A DNA stretch of 64,000 nt, taken from positions 50,242,726-50,306,725 of the forward strand of contig NC_086178.1 of NCBI RefSeq assembly GCF_023053635.1. The letters are read 5' to 3'. Shown here in pieces: positions 31,217 through 41,502 of this stretch (position 1 is the stretch's first letter; each line of letters opens with the position of its first letter). The notes beneath the pieces were generated by a model. It had not been told where the DNA came from, searched no databases, and saw nothing but the letters and a program-made list of their open reading frames with translations. Position numbers and translations under genes: made by a program. Source of the DNA: Elgaria multicarinata webbii (Eukaryota; Chordata; Lepidosauria; Squamata; Anguidae).

Positions 31217-32823
31217 CATTCCTACCAAAGGTTTGATTTACCACCAGGCTGAAATTTTGTTGTACACCTATGTTTAGTGAAAATGGACATTTTCCAATTG
31301 AGGCTTGGCACAAACGTAAGTTTTTCTGAGGTTCTCAAAGCATGTTTTTCAGATATCCTTAGTTTCATTTAACCATATATGGGGCACACTTGTTTTCCTT
31401 AAACCTCTGATTATGTAAGCCAAACTCACTCACTTACAGCCATCATCTCTCATTTTCCTGTTGCCTCAGTTTGCCTATGTGTGAAGTGGGTTTCCTGGTC
31501 TCCCATCTCCTTTTAATTTAAATCTTAGAGAAGTGGGCTTGGCTATAAATGCCTTCTCTGTTTTGTGACATATCCTGGATAAATTGGGGTGTTTTTTAAA
31601 GACACATTAAAAAAGAAAAATACTGCCCTCTGTTGGCTCTGGGAACTTAGTGTGCTGCAATTATGTAACCCAAACTCACTGGCCCAGTTCAGACAACACG
31701 CTAAACCATTAACCATGTTGTGGTTAAGCAGCATGGTTTAGCGTGTTGTCTGAACGGGGCCATTCTCTCTTGCAGTCATTGACTCTTATTTGCCTGCTCC
31801 CTCAGTTTACCTGTGTATGAAATGGGTTTCTTCCTTTTCCACATCCCTTTGCTTCAATAAGTGGGCTCTGCCACAAACTTCTTTCTCTGTGTTATTCTGG
31901 AGAGGTTTCTGGGAGGGGAATGTTCCCCTTGGCTCTGCCTCCAGTGAAACCACTTTTTGCCCCACCAGTTAGGGTTAAGTAACTGAGGTTTGGGGTGGGG
32001 GCACTCATAACTGCATCACACTTAAAACCCGATGCCTAAACTTATCCTTGGCAGTTCTCCAAACTACACTCCAACACCAGCAGCCAGACCCAGCTAGAAC
32101 ACCCTCGGAAGAATTAATCTGCTTATTCCATGGATCTCTTCCTTTTTTCCTCAGGACGGTAGGCCAGGAAAAATGAGAGGGAGAGGAAAGAATTAACCTG
32201 TACCTTCTCCACGTCTTCCTTTTTTCTCCTTAGAGAATTAGGACAGGAATGGTGTGTGTGAAGAGTTTACTCACAGTGCAAGCCTATGAATGTTTACTCA
32301 TCAGTTAATCCCACCATATCCAATGCCTCTTTCTTTTATTCAATATTACAAAGGCCATGAATTGCAATAAAAAACAACAACACCCAGCTTCATCAGGAGC
32401 TTCATCTTAAAAAAAAAACCAAAACTATCTTTTGGGTCTACATACTACTACTTCATATGCAGACTGCTACTTCATATTCCTATGTTACATGGCCCAGGTG
32501 TCTCAGTTTGCTCTTTCCTTACACTAAGGGCATGTCTACATGGGGCGATATACCAGGGATCATCCCTGTGTGTCCACATGACGCACAGGGGATCCCTGGA
32601 GCAGGGAGGGTAGATCCCTGCATTTCCCCAGGATATAGCCCTACACTTTTTCCCCCTTTTTTTCCCGTGTTCCCTGGATGATCCCGACAATGTGGGATGT
32701 GTGGGCGGCCATCCTGGTTTGTCCGGGCTCCTCACGAGTAAATGCGAGGAGCCAGGAACTGGGCACAGGGCACAAAGCTCTTCAGGAGCTCCGTGCCCAT
32801 CGGAGGTGGGGTGGGGAAGCAGG

Positions 32824-32873
<50 letters not shown>

Positions 32874-34293
32874 AAAAACACTCACTGTTTGATGGAGCAC
32901 TCGTGTGCTCATTTTCAGTAAAAAAATATATGCGGGCACGATGTCCATTTCCTCCCGAGACATCACACACTGTGTGTGGACTGAGGGGGAGGATCTTGCG
33001 ATCATAAAATCACAAGATCCTCCCCCCTTCCTCCCGGAATGCCAGGAGGTCTAAACATACCATAAGAGTCTACCTTCATGGTTCTGCCTGCACTGTTTCA
33101 GAAGTACCTGTTTTCTAAAGAAAGTGTTCTGCCTGTCTAATCTGTATGTCAAGAAAATGCTTTTGTAGTGGCTCTACCTTGTTTTAAAGCCTTTTTCCTT
33201 ACGGTAATTTGAATTTGGCTAATACATGCTGTATTATTATTATTTTTAAAAAAATCTAAATTAACATATGAATTTTTTTCCAGAGTATATGGTTAGGATG
33301 GCAGTTTTAGTGTGAGACAAACCATTATTTTTCTTTCACAGATCTTAACATGTTGGTTACAGCCCACCCACCTAGAAATATACTTTGCCCCTTCTGTGCC
33401 CCCCCCCAATTTTTTTTCTGGTGCCACCACTTATTGGAACACCATGACTGGCTCAGGGGCTACAGTCTTAGCTGTGCCTGTGTAAGTAGGAGGCCCTCCC
33501 ATCCTTCTTCAGTGGACGTCCAGGATTTGAACCTGGGACTTCCTGTATGTGAATCCTGAGCTGATCCATGATACTAGAACTCCTTTATTGTTCAAGTGCT
33601 TAAGGAAAGAAGTAAGAGGATTGTCTTAGATCAGGAACTAGAGGCTGTTCTATGACTCTGTGTCTGTTTTGAACTTTGCAGGTCAATGCAACACAGGAGA
33701 AGAATTGGGTCTATATTATCTCAGATGCAATCAGGCTTGCAGTGGTATGGAAATATGGTGGAATTTATATGGACACAGATGTCATTTCCATCAGACCCAT
33801 CCCAGTGGCCAGTTTCCTGGCAGCCCAGTCTTCCCAGTTCTCCAGCAATGGGATCCTTGGATTTCAACATCGTGATAAGTTCCTCTGGGATTGCATGATA
33901 GATTTTGTTCAGCACTATAATGGAAACAGCTGGGGAAATCAGGGACCTTATCTGGTCACAAGGGTGCTAAAAAGGCTATGCAATCTCACCAATTTTGAGA
34001 ACGTGATAGATCAGAGATGCCACAACATTTCCTTCTTGCACCCGATACGCTTCTATCCCATCCCCTATCCCAACTGGATGGCGTATTACAAGGTGTGGGA
34101 CTCAAGGCCAGAATTCAATGACTCCTATGCTTTGCACTTGTGGAACTACATGAACAATCAACAGAAGGAGGTGACCATTGGTAGTAATACACTAGTGGAA
34201 AACCTGTTCAAAACATATTGTCCTACTACCTACCGGAGTCTTGTTCAATCTGCACAAGAAAGTGAACAGATGTCTCAAAATAAAACTAGGTGA
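30604..34293 (+). CDS. A4GNT: Alpha-1,4-N-acetylglucosaminyltransferase (two coding exons)
   Basis: This type II Golgi enzyme adds alpha-1,4-linked GlcNAc to galactose on core 2 O-glycans, the cap typical of gastric gland mucin (family GT32). Coding exons are 30629-31039 and 33682-34293, totalling 340 codons, the length I recall for human A4GNT. The N-terminus (MLKEIQVCLCITFLSAFGIF) is a short signal anchor. Recognisable blocks are RSIVFLETTD, SVESAARIYPERPVIFFMKG, DAIRLAVVWKYGGIYMDTDV and YALHLWNYMN. The metal-binding DXD motif is D168-T169-D170. Intron phase is 0 and the junction PWYLK|VNAT matches the human SWYNQ|INAS junction. No damage is visible. A 5' non-coding exon is expected but not identified. 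DZIP1L follows 13.5 kb downstream on the same strand. Confidence 0.96.
31170..31214 (+). repeat. (AC)n microsatellite in A4GNT intron
   Basis: About 22 uninterrupted AC units. Confidence 0.97.
31410..31910 (+). repeat. Local tandem duplication in A4GNT intron, one copy interrupted by a MITE
   Basis: The unit at 31410-31585 ('attatgtaagccaaactcact' ... 'ctcagtttgcctatgtgtgaa' ... 'aagtgggcttggctataaa') recurs diverged at 31660-31910. There it reads 'attatgtaacccaaactcact', 'ctcagtttacctgtgtatgaa' and 'aagtgggctctgccacaaa'. The second copy contains an 80-bp palindromic MITE, so the first copy shows the empty site. Confidence 0.75.
31681..31761. mobile_element. 80-bp palindromic MITE
   Basis: The ends are GGCCCAGTTCAGACAACACG and the reverse complement of the right end, GGCCCCGTTCAGACAACACG; both continue CTAAACCAT. 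It is related to 21649-21854 and 41503-41952. Flanks are CACT and CATT, which may be a degraded short target duplication. Confidence 0.75.
32528..33062. mobile_element. Harbinger-like MITE with TAA target duplication
   Basis: The left end is GGGCATGTCTACATGG and the right end in reverse complement is TGGTATGTTTAGACC. TAA flanks both sides (32525-32527, 33063-33065). The interior shares 'gtccacatgacgcacagggg' and 'agatcctccccccttcctcc' with the other family members. A (TTA)n microsatellite has expanded inside at 32824-32871. Non-coding. Confidence 0.7.
32824..32871 (+). repeat. (TTA)n microsatellite inside MITE
   Basis: About 16 uninterrupted units. Long translated runs of single residues in this area come from it and are not genes. 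Confidence 0.97.
33410..33560 (-). repeat. Possible old tRNA-derived SINE, reverse orientation
   Basis: The reverse complement contains 'aagtcccaggttcaaatcctgg', which fits a pol III B-box (GGTTCAAATCC), with a weak A-box-like 'gatcagctcagg' upstream. No tail or family match is recognised. Confidence 0.35.
33682..34293 (+). CDS. A4GNT: A4GNT second coding exon
   Basis: The acceptor is 'ttgaactttgcag'. The exon opens at codon 138 (VNATQEKNW) and carries the catalytic core. This includes IYMDTDVISIRPIP, SNGILGFQ, WGNQGPYLVTR and the C-terminal SYALHLWNYMN and GSNTLVENL blocks. TGA is at 34291-34293. Confidence 0.96.
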   Translation, partial: VNATQEKNWVYIISDAIRLAVVWKYGGIYMDTDVISIRPIPVASFLAAQSSQFSSNGILGFQHRDKFLWDCMIDFVQHYNGNSWGNQGPYLVTRVLKRLCNLTNFENVIDQRCHNISFLHPIRFYPIPYPNWMAYYKVWDSRPEFNDSYALHLWNYMNNQQKEVTIGSNTLVENLFKTYCPTTYRSLVQSAQESEQMSQNKTR

Positions 34294-35889
34294 TTAACTC
34301 CAGTAAAACACATCTGGGTAGATTTAGAGCTTTTCTATGTGAGGCATTTATTGTGCACTCATCATTCCTCACTTATGGCTGTTTGCAGGCTCTTTAGATG
34401 ACATTGTGATCCTCTAGTTTCACTTCATTTTTTAAAGAGAACTTCCCTGTTTTTCTTTTCAAATGGGGAAAATGCAGTATTATTTTTGAAAGTGATACAA
34501 AATGTGTTTCCCACTTGCAAAATTACATTATTCCACTATACCGCAGCCCCACCTAGAGTTTATGTAGCAAAAAAGCAGGAAGAGCTTAGAGCTTGGATTG
34601 CAATTCTGCAACAAAACCAAAGATAGATACAGTGGATTAATGCCCTTCTGTAGAAAAGCTCTTATACTTCACAGTCATCATAATATTAGGTGTATAATCT
34701 CAAAGCCCCTGCCTTCCAAACAGACCACATTGGAAGATCATCTTTAAAGTTATCAGGAGCATAAGGAAATGAATTGATCAATTGTATCATTAGGATTGTG
34801 TCCAAGAAATATACAACTTGCTTTTAGGGGTCTTCCAGAGGTTACAGCCCACTCCCACCACACACAGACACATTCTCCCATCATACTATATTACTGATGC
34901 CAGCATTACTGTGACAGCCAGTTCCTGGGTAATCGCAGTAGGGGATAGTTTTGTCGGGTGTTCTGCTTTTTTATTTTTAATTGAGTGTTATCATTTTATT
35001 TCGATTTCTAAGCTCCCTTGGCCATAAGAGAGGTAAAGTAAAAAGGAATTAATATGTGCTTTGGAGGCCTTATGAACAATTACTTTTATGTGGGGACCTC
35101 TCTCAGCAGGGATGGAAGATGGCAAGCTACCCCAGAAGTGAATTGCCAGAACATGCTATTGCCAGCACATCCTGTTGCTGTAGGTTCTGTCCAGGCTTTT
35201 GCCTGAAGATATGAAGGCCTAAACTTTGTAATGTGAGGTTTCACTGACCATGCCCCTGACATCCCCACATTTTCCAGCCCTCACCCCATCATTCCCTGAC
35301 ATTGCCACTTTGGGACACTCTGCTCTTTCTGAAGGGACAATGCTTGCCAAATTTCAGACAAATAGGTGCTGGACATTTTATGAAAGGGGAATCCTTAAAG
35401 TTAGTAGGTTTGTGTTGTTGCTTTTAATGCATACCCTCCTCTCTCCCTTGTGAGCAATTTCTCTCAATTTTGGTTTCTCTCAATTAACCCCCCTTTTATT
35501 TTTGTCCAAACTTTAAGAATTTCTTCAGTCTTCAGTTTGGCTCATTCCAAACTTTTGAGAATATTTGTGTATGTGTATGTGTCCATGTATGTGTATGTTC
35601 ACATTCTAATACATGGAATTTTGTATGCATTTTGTCTAACTTCCTTAAGTGCACATTTTTGGGGATGCATTTCAATTGGAGAACTCTACTGCAAAATTCA
35701 GAGAAGCATACACTTTGAAGGATAACTAAGTTTTGGTTGGCAGTGTGGTTCAAAATGGAATGAATTCCTCCCCCATCCCGACTTGTGATATGTGATTGCA
35801 TTAGAAAACACAGAGGCTGAGAAGGTGAGAGAGATGACAAGATCATTTCTCCCACCCACCTGCCCTCAAATGTCAGTTATGCTACCTGG
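34294..35889. other. A4GNT 3' flank, no gene seen
   Basis: It includes the A4GNT 3' untranslated region, whose end I cannot place. At about 35440-35775 there is a second copy of the A/T-rich repeat seen at 5345-5745, holding a degenerate 'tatgtgtatgtg' run. Confidence 0.5.
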
Positions 35890-36125
35890 CTGCCTAATGG
35901 AGCTTAGGGATGGGTGAATGAGCACCGTTCGGCATTGCTAAGATCTTTGGAAACACCCTCTCACCACACATTTGCAATTGCTGTTCACTTTGCGCAAATG
36001 GGGAAATTGTGCAAATTGAGCAGCGGTTGAATGGGAGATTCATGCAGATTTCCCCAAATTTGCACAGATTTTGCCAAAACTGTGTAAACTGCCTCCATAG
36101 GTTTAAGCAGGGCTGATTCTGAGTG

Positions 36126-36205
36126 ATCCCTGACAGATGGCTGTCAAGCTGCCTGTTGAATGTCACTAGTGTGGAGAGCCCACTACCTTCCTAGGTAATT
36201 GGTTC
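36126..36205 (-). repeat. 80-bp perfect inverted copy of part of a CR1 fragment
   Basis: This segment is the exact reverse complement of 37741-37820 over all 80 bases. It includes variants not present in the better CR1 copy at 39.3-39.7 kb (for example 'ctagtgacattcaacaggc' where that copy has 'ctagaggcattcaagaggc'). It interrupts an older repeat (about 35890-36560) whose halves resume on either side. Confidence 0.9.
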
Positions 36206-36214
36206 ACACCTGCG

Positions 36215-36285
36215 ATTTATTGCACACTGGCCATGCCTGGTATATAGTTTTTCAGCCTGGTATTCACATGACGTTGACCAGATCC
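36215..36285 (+). repeat. Direct copy of 37921-37987
   Basis: 'tttattgcacactggccatg' followed by 'cctggtat..agtttttcagcctggta.tcacatgacgttgacca' appears here and again at 37921-37987 with about three differences. Here it follows the inverted CR1 piece; there it lies between two copies of a CR1 tail. Confidence 0.85.
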
Positions 36286-36567
36286 TGCACTCATTTCACC
36301 GCTTCCCCTCCTTGTATGGTTTCTTTTCCCATCTACAGAGGAAATTTAGGCAAATTAGGAAATTTATGCAAACCGAATTGGGAATTGGGGACGAGAGGAA
36401 TGAAAGCACATGTTCAACCATTTATGAATACTTCTGGTGTGCATGTGCTCACATTTGGGGATTTGAATGGGACATGTTTGCATGTCTGGCAAGCACAAAC
36501 GAAAATTCGAATACATACCCACTTGTAACCCCTTATTAATAACTGCTGGCCTACAGCATGTGCAAAT

Positions 36568-38080
36568 CAAACCCACTGCTCTTCAACATTTTTATTAATG
36601 ACTTGGATGAGGACATGTAGGGAATGCTTATCAAATTTGCAGATGACACAAAATTGGGTAGATAGCTAATAAACAAACTTCAAAGTGATCTTGATAGGCT
36701 GGAGCACTGGGCTGAAAACGATAGAGTGAAATTTAATAGAGATAAATGCCAAGTTCTATACCTGGGAAGAAGAAACCAAGGGCCTTGCTAGACGAGGCCT
36801 TAGCGCGCCTTCAGACCCGGTTTCCCTGCTGTGCGTCCAGATGGAACAGGGGAATCCGGCGGCAGGCCGCAGTGAGGCCTGCTCCAACGTGCCATAAGCG
36901 AATTCGCTTATGGTGCGCCTTTTCCCCAGCTCCGGCCTCAGGCCGGAGCTGGGGAACGTCTAGCGACTTCCGCGGCTTTTCGCGGCTACTCGCTTTGCGA
37001 GTAGCTGCGAAAAGCCGTGGACCTGCCTGGCACAGCGCTCATACAAGCGCTGTGCCCATCGGCCGGGGGGGGGGAGAGAGGGGAGGGGGAAGGATGGCAG
37101 GGTGGGTGGCAAGGGGGCAGGGCGGGTGCGATCGCGCCGCGCGCCGCCCGAGCAAGCAGGCGAGCGGCACTTGCCCAGGCAATGCCGCCCCATGCCAGGC
37201 ATTGCCCGGGCAAGCGCCGCTCGCCTGCTTGCTCGGGCGGCACGTGCCGCGATCGCACCCGCCCTGTCCCCTTGCCACCCACCCTGCCATCCTTCCCCCC
37301 CCCCCCCGTTAAAAAAAACTCCTACCGTCTTCGGAGTCTTCGGGCCGCACCCGGCCCCTTTAAACAACAAAAAAAAAATGGTGGACGCCGCAGGGACCCG
37401 ACGTCCCTGCGCGTCCACCGTGTGGAAGCCTGGGGGAGGCGCGCTAACGTTAGCGCGCCTTGGCCTTGCCTCCCTGCCGGCGTAAGCCGGCAGGTCTATC
37501 AAGGCCCCAAATGCACAGTTAAAGATGGGGGATACTTGGCTCAGCTATACTACAAGTGAGAAGGGGAGACATGATAGCACTCTTCAAATACTTGAAAGGT
37601 TGTCATACAGAGGAGGTCCAGGATCTCTTCTCAATCATACCAGAGTACAGGACACAGAATAATGGGCTCAAGTTAAAGGAAGCCAGATTCCAGCTGGACT
37701 TCAGGAAAAACTGCCTGACAGTTAGAGCAGCTCAGCAATGGAACCAATTACCTAGGAAGGTAGTGGGCTCTCCACACTAGTGACATTCAACAGGCAGCTT
37801 GACAGCCATCTGTCAGGGATGCTTTAAGGTGGATTCCTGCATTGAGCAGGGGTTGGACTCGTTGGCCCTTCCAATTCTACTAGTCTATGATTTTATGTGT
37901 AGCAGGAGGGTGATGCTCCACTTCTTTATTGCACACTGGCCATGCCTGGTATGCAGTTTTTCAGCCTGGTACTCACATGACGTTGACCAGGGATGCTTTA
38001 GGGTGGATTCCTGCATTGATCAGGGGATTGGACTTGATGGCCTTGTAGGCCCCTTCCAACTCTGCTATTCTATGATTCTG
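36568..38080 (+). mobile_element. CR1 LINE fragment, interrupted and rearranged
   Basis: The left part (36568-36779) encodes LFNIFINDLDED and LIKFADDTKLG, a CR1 reverse-transcriptase stretch. The right part (37508 on) resumes at the same codons, then jumps from 'actacaagtgaga' to 'ggggagacatgatagc', an internal deletion judged against the CR1 sequence I know. The 3' end appears twice (about 37817-37890 and 37987-38080), separated by foreign sequence. A Harbinger-like element sits at 36780-37507. Confidence 0.75.
36780..37507. mobile_element. Harbinger-like element built of serial GC-rich hairpins
   Basis: The ends are GGGCCTTGCTAGAC and, in reverse complement, GGGCCTTGATAGAC. CAA is duplicated at 36777-36779 and 37508-37510, and the interrupted CR1 sequence reads on correctly once one CAA is removed. 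The 728-bp interior is far richer in GC and CpG than its surroundings. It is a chain of inverted repeats: 36892-36913 (22-bp perfect palindrome), 36922-36956 (17-bp arms), 36970-37020 (24-bp arms) and 37031-37054. Then 37084-37186 pairs with 37198-37300 (about 100-bp arms), 37381-37397 with 37403-37418, 37437-37460 is a 24-bp perfect palindrome, and 37473-37494 has 9-bp arms. Open frames on both strands mirror one another because of the palindromes, and I do not regard them as genes. Confidence 0.85.
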
Positions 38081-38432
38081 CCAGGCAGAACATGCTAGAG
38101 GAGCTTGATTCAGGATGATGGGACAGAGTGGAACTCCACATGCCTGATCAATGAATGGTCAGGCTACTGAAGGGGCATCAGGACACCATCTCCCAGATAG
38201 TTGTTCCAAAGCCATTTTTGGAACCACAGAGACCAACGGGCACTGCTGCTGCTGCTGCTGCCTGAGATGGACACAGCATTCACAAAAAGCAAAGAACTGC
38301 TTCTGATGTGTTCATTCAACACTTACCATCCCCCAAGAGCAACTCTGGTAAAGTCATTCCCTGATTGGAAGCTAGAGTTGTCAGTCACAAAATCGTACCC
38401 CCTCCTCTCCCTGCTCTGGTATTTTCCATTTA

Positions 38433-38439
38433 TGGATAT

Positions 38440-38482
<43 letters not shown>

Positions 38483-38515
38483 TTACATTTCTATACTGCC
38501 CAATAGCCGGATAGC
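38433..38515 (-). mobile_element. LINE tail, reverse orientation, with expanded (TTTA)n
   Basis: About 13 TTTA units are followed by 'ttacatttctatactgcccaatagcc', the reverse complement of the LINE tail at 55.6 kb ('ggctattgggcagtataaaaattt'). Confidence 0.65.
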
Positions 38516-39188
38516 ATGTGTGAAGTTTGAAAATGTATCAAATTGAGATAATATTGAAAAAGCACCTTGTCAGGTCTGAAGCCTCAAAATGAGCCAGTTT
38601 TGCCATGGACGTCCTCCAGTTGCCTTCTATTTGGAGGTAGTCCAAATATCTCTGAAGCAGGGATATTTGCCTCATATTCCAGCCTCGTCCTAGGTGTTTA
38701 CACAGCCCTTGCTTAAAGCATCTCTTATTTCTCCTAACAGCCAACATTACTGAAATTTGCTCAAGAATTAATCATTCCTGCAATCAGTTACTTTCTCTCT
38801 ATTGGCATTACAGAAATGGGTCCTTTAACTAGTTATTTCCTGAACTTGTTCTCTCCTGGCCAGTGGCATCACTGAAATTGTATTTTTAAATCATTCATTT
38901 ACCTTAGTTCATTTTTTTATTGGGATAATTGCACTTAAGTGAAAAAGTGAAGTAGAAAATTAAAACTAAAGTTTATTTGCCAGCAATGTTGACTGTGTAG
39001 GAGGCCAAGAAAATGGCACTGCAGCCAGCAAACGCATGGTAAACAATGCAGAAAGGTGGTGGACCACCAACAGTAGCATAGACCACTCCTTCACTTCACT
39101 CCTTCAACAGTATTGCTTTGCCAGCCCATATTGGATATATTGGTACTGCAATTGTGTTTATAGGCAGAAAAAAATGTCACAACCCAGG

Positions 39189-39944
39189 CATAGGTGTGCG
39201 CAAGGGGTGTGCTGGGTGTGCCCAGGCACACCCTAATGTCTCAAGCAATGAGCATCTCCTGGGCACCACACTTCAAGATGGATACAGACAAGCTGGAGCG
39301 CATTCAGAGGAGGGCAACCAGGATGATCAGGGGTCTGGAAACAAAGCCCTATGAGGAGAGACTGAAAGAACTGGGCATGTTTAGCCTGGAGAAGAGAAGA
39401 TTGAGGGGAGACATGATAGCACTCTTCAAATACTTGAAAGGTTGTTACAGAGAGGAGGGCCAGGATCTCTTCTCGATCATCCCAGAGTGCAGGACACGGA
39501 ATAACGGGCTCAAGTTAAAGGAAGCCAGATTCCAGCTGGACATCAGGAAAAACTTCCTGACTGTTAGAGCAGTACGACAATGGAATCAGTTACCTAGGGA
39601 GGTTGTGGGCTCTCCCACACTAGAGGCATTCAAGAGGCAGCTGGACAACCATCTGTCAGGTATGCTTTAGGGTAGATTCCTGCAGTGAGCAGGGGGTTGG
39701 ACTCAATGGCCTTATAGACCCCTTCCAACTCTACTATTCTATGATTCTAATCCTTCCCCCCCCCCCAGCAATGGCCCTCCCACAGTCAGACAAGCCGAAC
39801 ACGTAGTAGGGCGTCATTGCCTACCATGTTCAATAAATAAATGAATAAAAAATGTTCCTTATGATTGAGTATTTAATAAGTGTTCACCTTTTAAAAAAAT
39901 CCCCTGGGTGTACACCCTAATGAAATGTGCTGTGCACACCTATG
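39189..39944. mobile_element. hAT-like element with perfect 8-bp target duplication
   Basis: AACCCAGG occurs at 39181-39188 and 39945-39952. The ends are CATAGGTGTGCGCA and, in reverse complement, CATAGGTGTGCACA. An 8-bp duplication is the hAT signature. Without the CR1 insertion (39258-39748) the element is about 265 bp and non-coding, so it is a MITE. Confidence 0.85.
39258..39748 (+). mobile_element. CR1 LINE 3' end inside the hAT-like element
   Basis: The open frame encodes the CR1 C-terminus: [55 protein letters not shown] and [20 protein letters not shown], ending LDNHLSGML. The 3' end is CTATTCTATGATTCTA, the CR1-type ATTCTATG repeat. It is 5'-truncated and the rest of the frame is intact, hence young. 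Confidence 0.85.
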
Positions 39945-40302
39945 AACCCAGGTCTTTAAAAAGTTGGGGAGACAAGATGAAAAGCCTGGAATGCAGCAAT
40001 TTGACCGCAATGTCATCTGGACTCTCCATAATAAATGAATAAATGAATGATGCTGGATCTAGAGAAAATGGCTATGTATGGAACAAGAATTGTCATTTGC
40101 TATGTGTAATTAGACCTTTTACAGCAGCTGCTGCTGCTTAAGTTAGGCATGCTTTTGTTAAAAGTAATGTTGACAGCACTGTTGTTTTTCTCATGGTGAG
40201 GATATATACGATTTTGTGCATATATTTTCTATCCATTTTTAATTGCTCCATTGCTGATAACTGTAGTGAAGGCCTACAGCAGTAGCAAGTAAACTTGAAT
40301 GA

Positions 40303-40385
40303 AGCTGCAATCCTATGCCCATCTATCTGGAAATAAACTCCATTGAACTTTTCCCAAGGAAGTATGTATATGATTGCACTGAAAA
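40303..40385. repeat. Palindromic repeat ('gcaatcctatgc' type)
   Basis: 'ctgcaatcctatgcccatct' pairs with 'agtatgtatatgattgcac'. A second copy is at 41230-41305 ('ctacaatcctatacatactt' ... 'acatacataggatttc'). Confidence 0.55.
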
Positions 40386-41502
40386 CTGATGTAGTAATAT
40401 TAGACCCCGACATGAATGATGATTTCAGTCCCCTTATTCGCATGTACATAATTGCTTTTTTTCCACTGGTATAAAAGCTGAGCTCTTGCCAACTCTGATG
40501 ATGGCTATGTCACTGCATGCGGAAATAAGAGTTTACTAACTTCTAAGCTTAACTTTATCTATTATACTCTTCAACCTTCCTAATAATGTTTATGTAGGGG
40601 AAAGAGGCTTGTCCATGCAGACAGTATACAGCATTTATTACAAGGCATTGAAAGGATGGGGGCCACTTTCCTTTCTTTAAAAATCATGGAAGTTCATGCC
40701 CATCTGCCAAAGAATGGCACTCAAGGCAGCTAAACAACTCTACATACACCATTTTGTGAACTTCTCCTCGTTCTTCAGTAATCGTGCAAGTGCCTTCTGT
40801 GCAACTGCTGCTTTAGAGCACTCAGTCATGCATTTAAAAAAAACCAAGGCTTTGCCTTGGACCAGGCTCAAATCCAAGTTGCCAGATTTAAGTCCAAATG
40901 TCTCTGAAACAGGTATATCTGCCTCAGATTCAAGCTTTGCCTAAGGTGGTTGTTTGTACAGCTTTGTACAGCCAACATAATTGCAATTAGCCCATGAATA
41001 AATCATTCTGCAATTAGAACTTTCCTGTTTACTGGCAGTACAGAAATGGGCCCTTAACTACTTTTTTCCTGAACTTGTTCCCTCTTCCTTGTTCATCAGT
41101 AATTGCACAGTTCCATTCTGTGCAGCTCTGTCTTTGGGGCACTCGATTAAGCAATTTTTTAAAAAAATCTGCAAAAAGCAATTCAACTTCCTACTTCCTC
41201 CCGTCACTGCAATATCATTTGGCCAGCTGAAGGCTACAATCCTATACATACTTATCTGGAAGTAAATATCACTGAACTCTTCAGAGAAAACATACATAGG
41301 ATTTCTCTGCTAGTTGTTTTGTGTGTGTGTGTGCCTGTTTTTATGAAATGCTGTAGAGTGCTTATGTGTTCCACCACCACTACCCCACCACCTGTTCAAA
41401 CCTGGAATACACATGGGTGAGGTTTGATGTTGGGCGACGAGGGGAGGGGAGGAGAAGCTGGGAACACGGAACAGCAGCAGAGTTAGCTAATCCCTCTATA
41501 TT

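Noticed and set aside
32472-33007. Open frames of 177 and 109 codons with runs of Ile, Leu or Asn
   Set aside because: Produced by the (TTA)n expansion inside a non-coding MITE.
36746-37559. Long overlapping open frames on both strands (up to about 188 codons)
   Set aside because: They come from GC-rich palindromes in the hairpin element. The frames on opposite strands mirror one another and show no protein family features.
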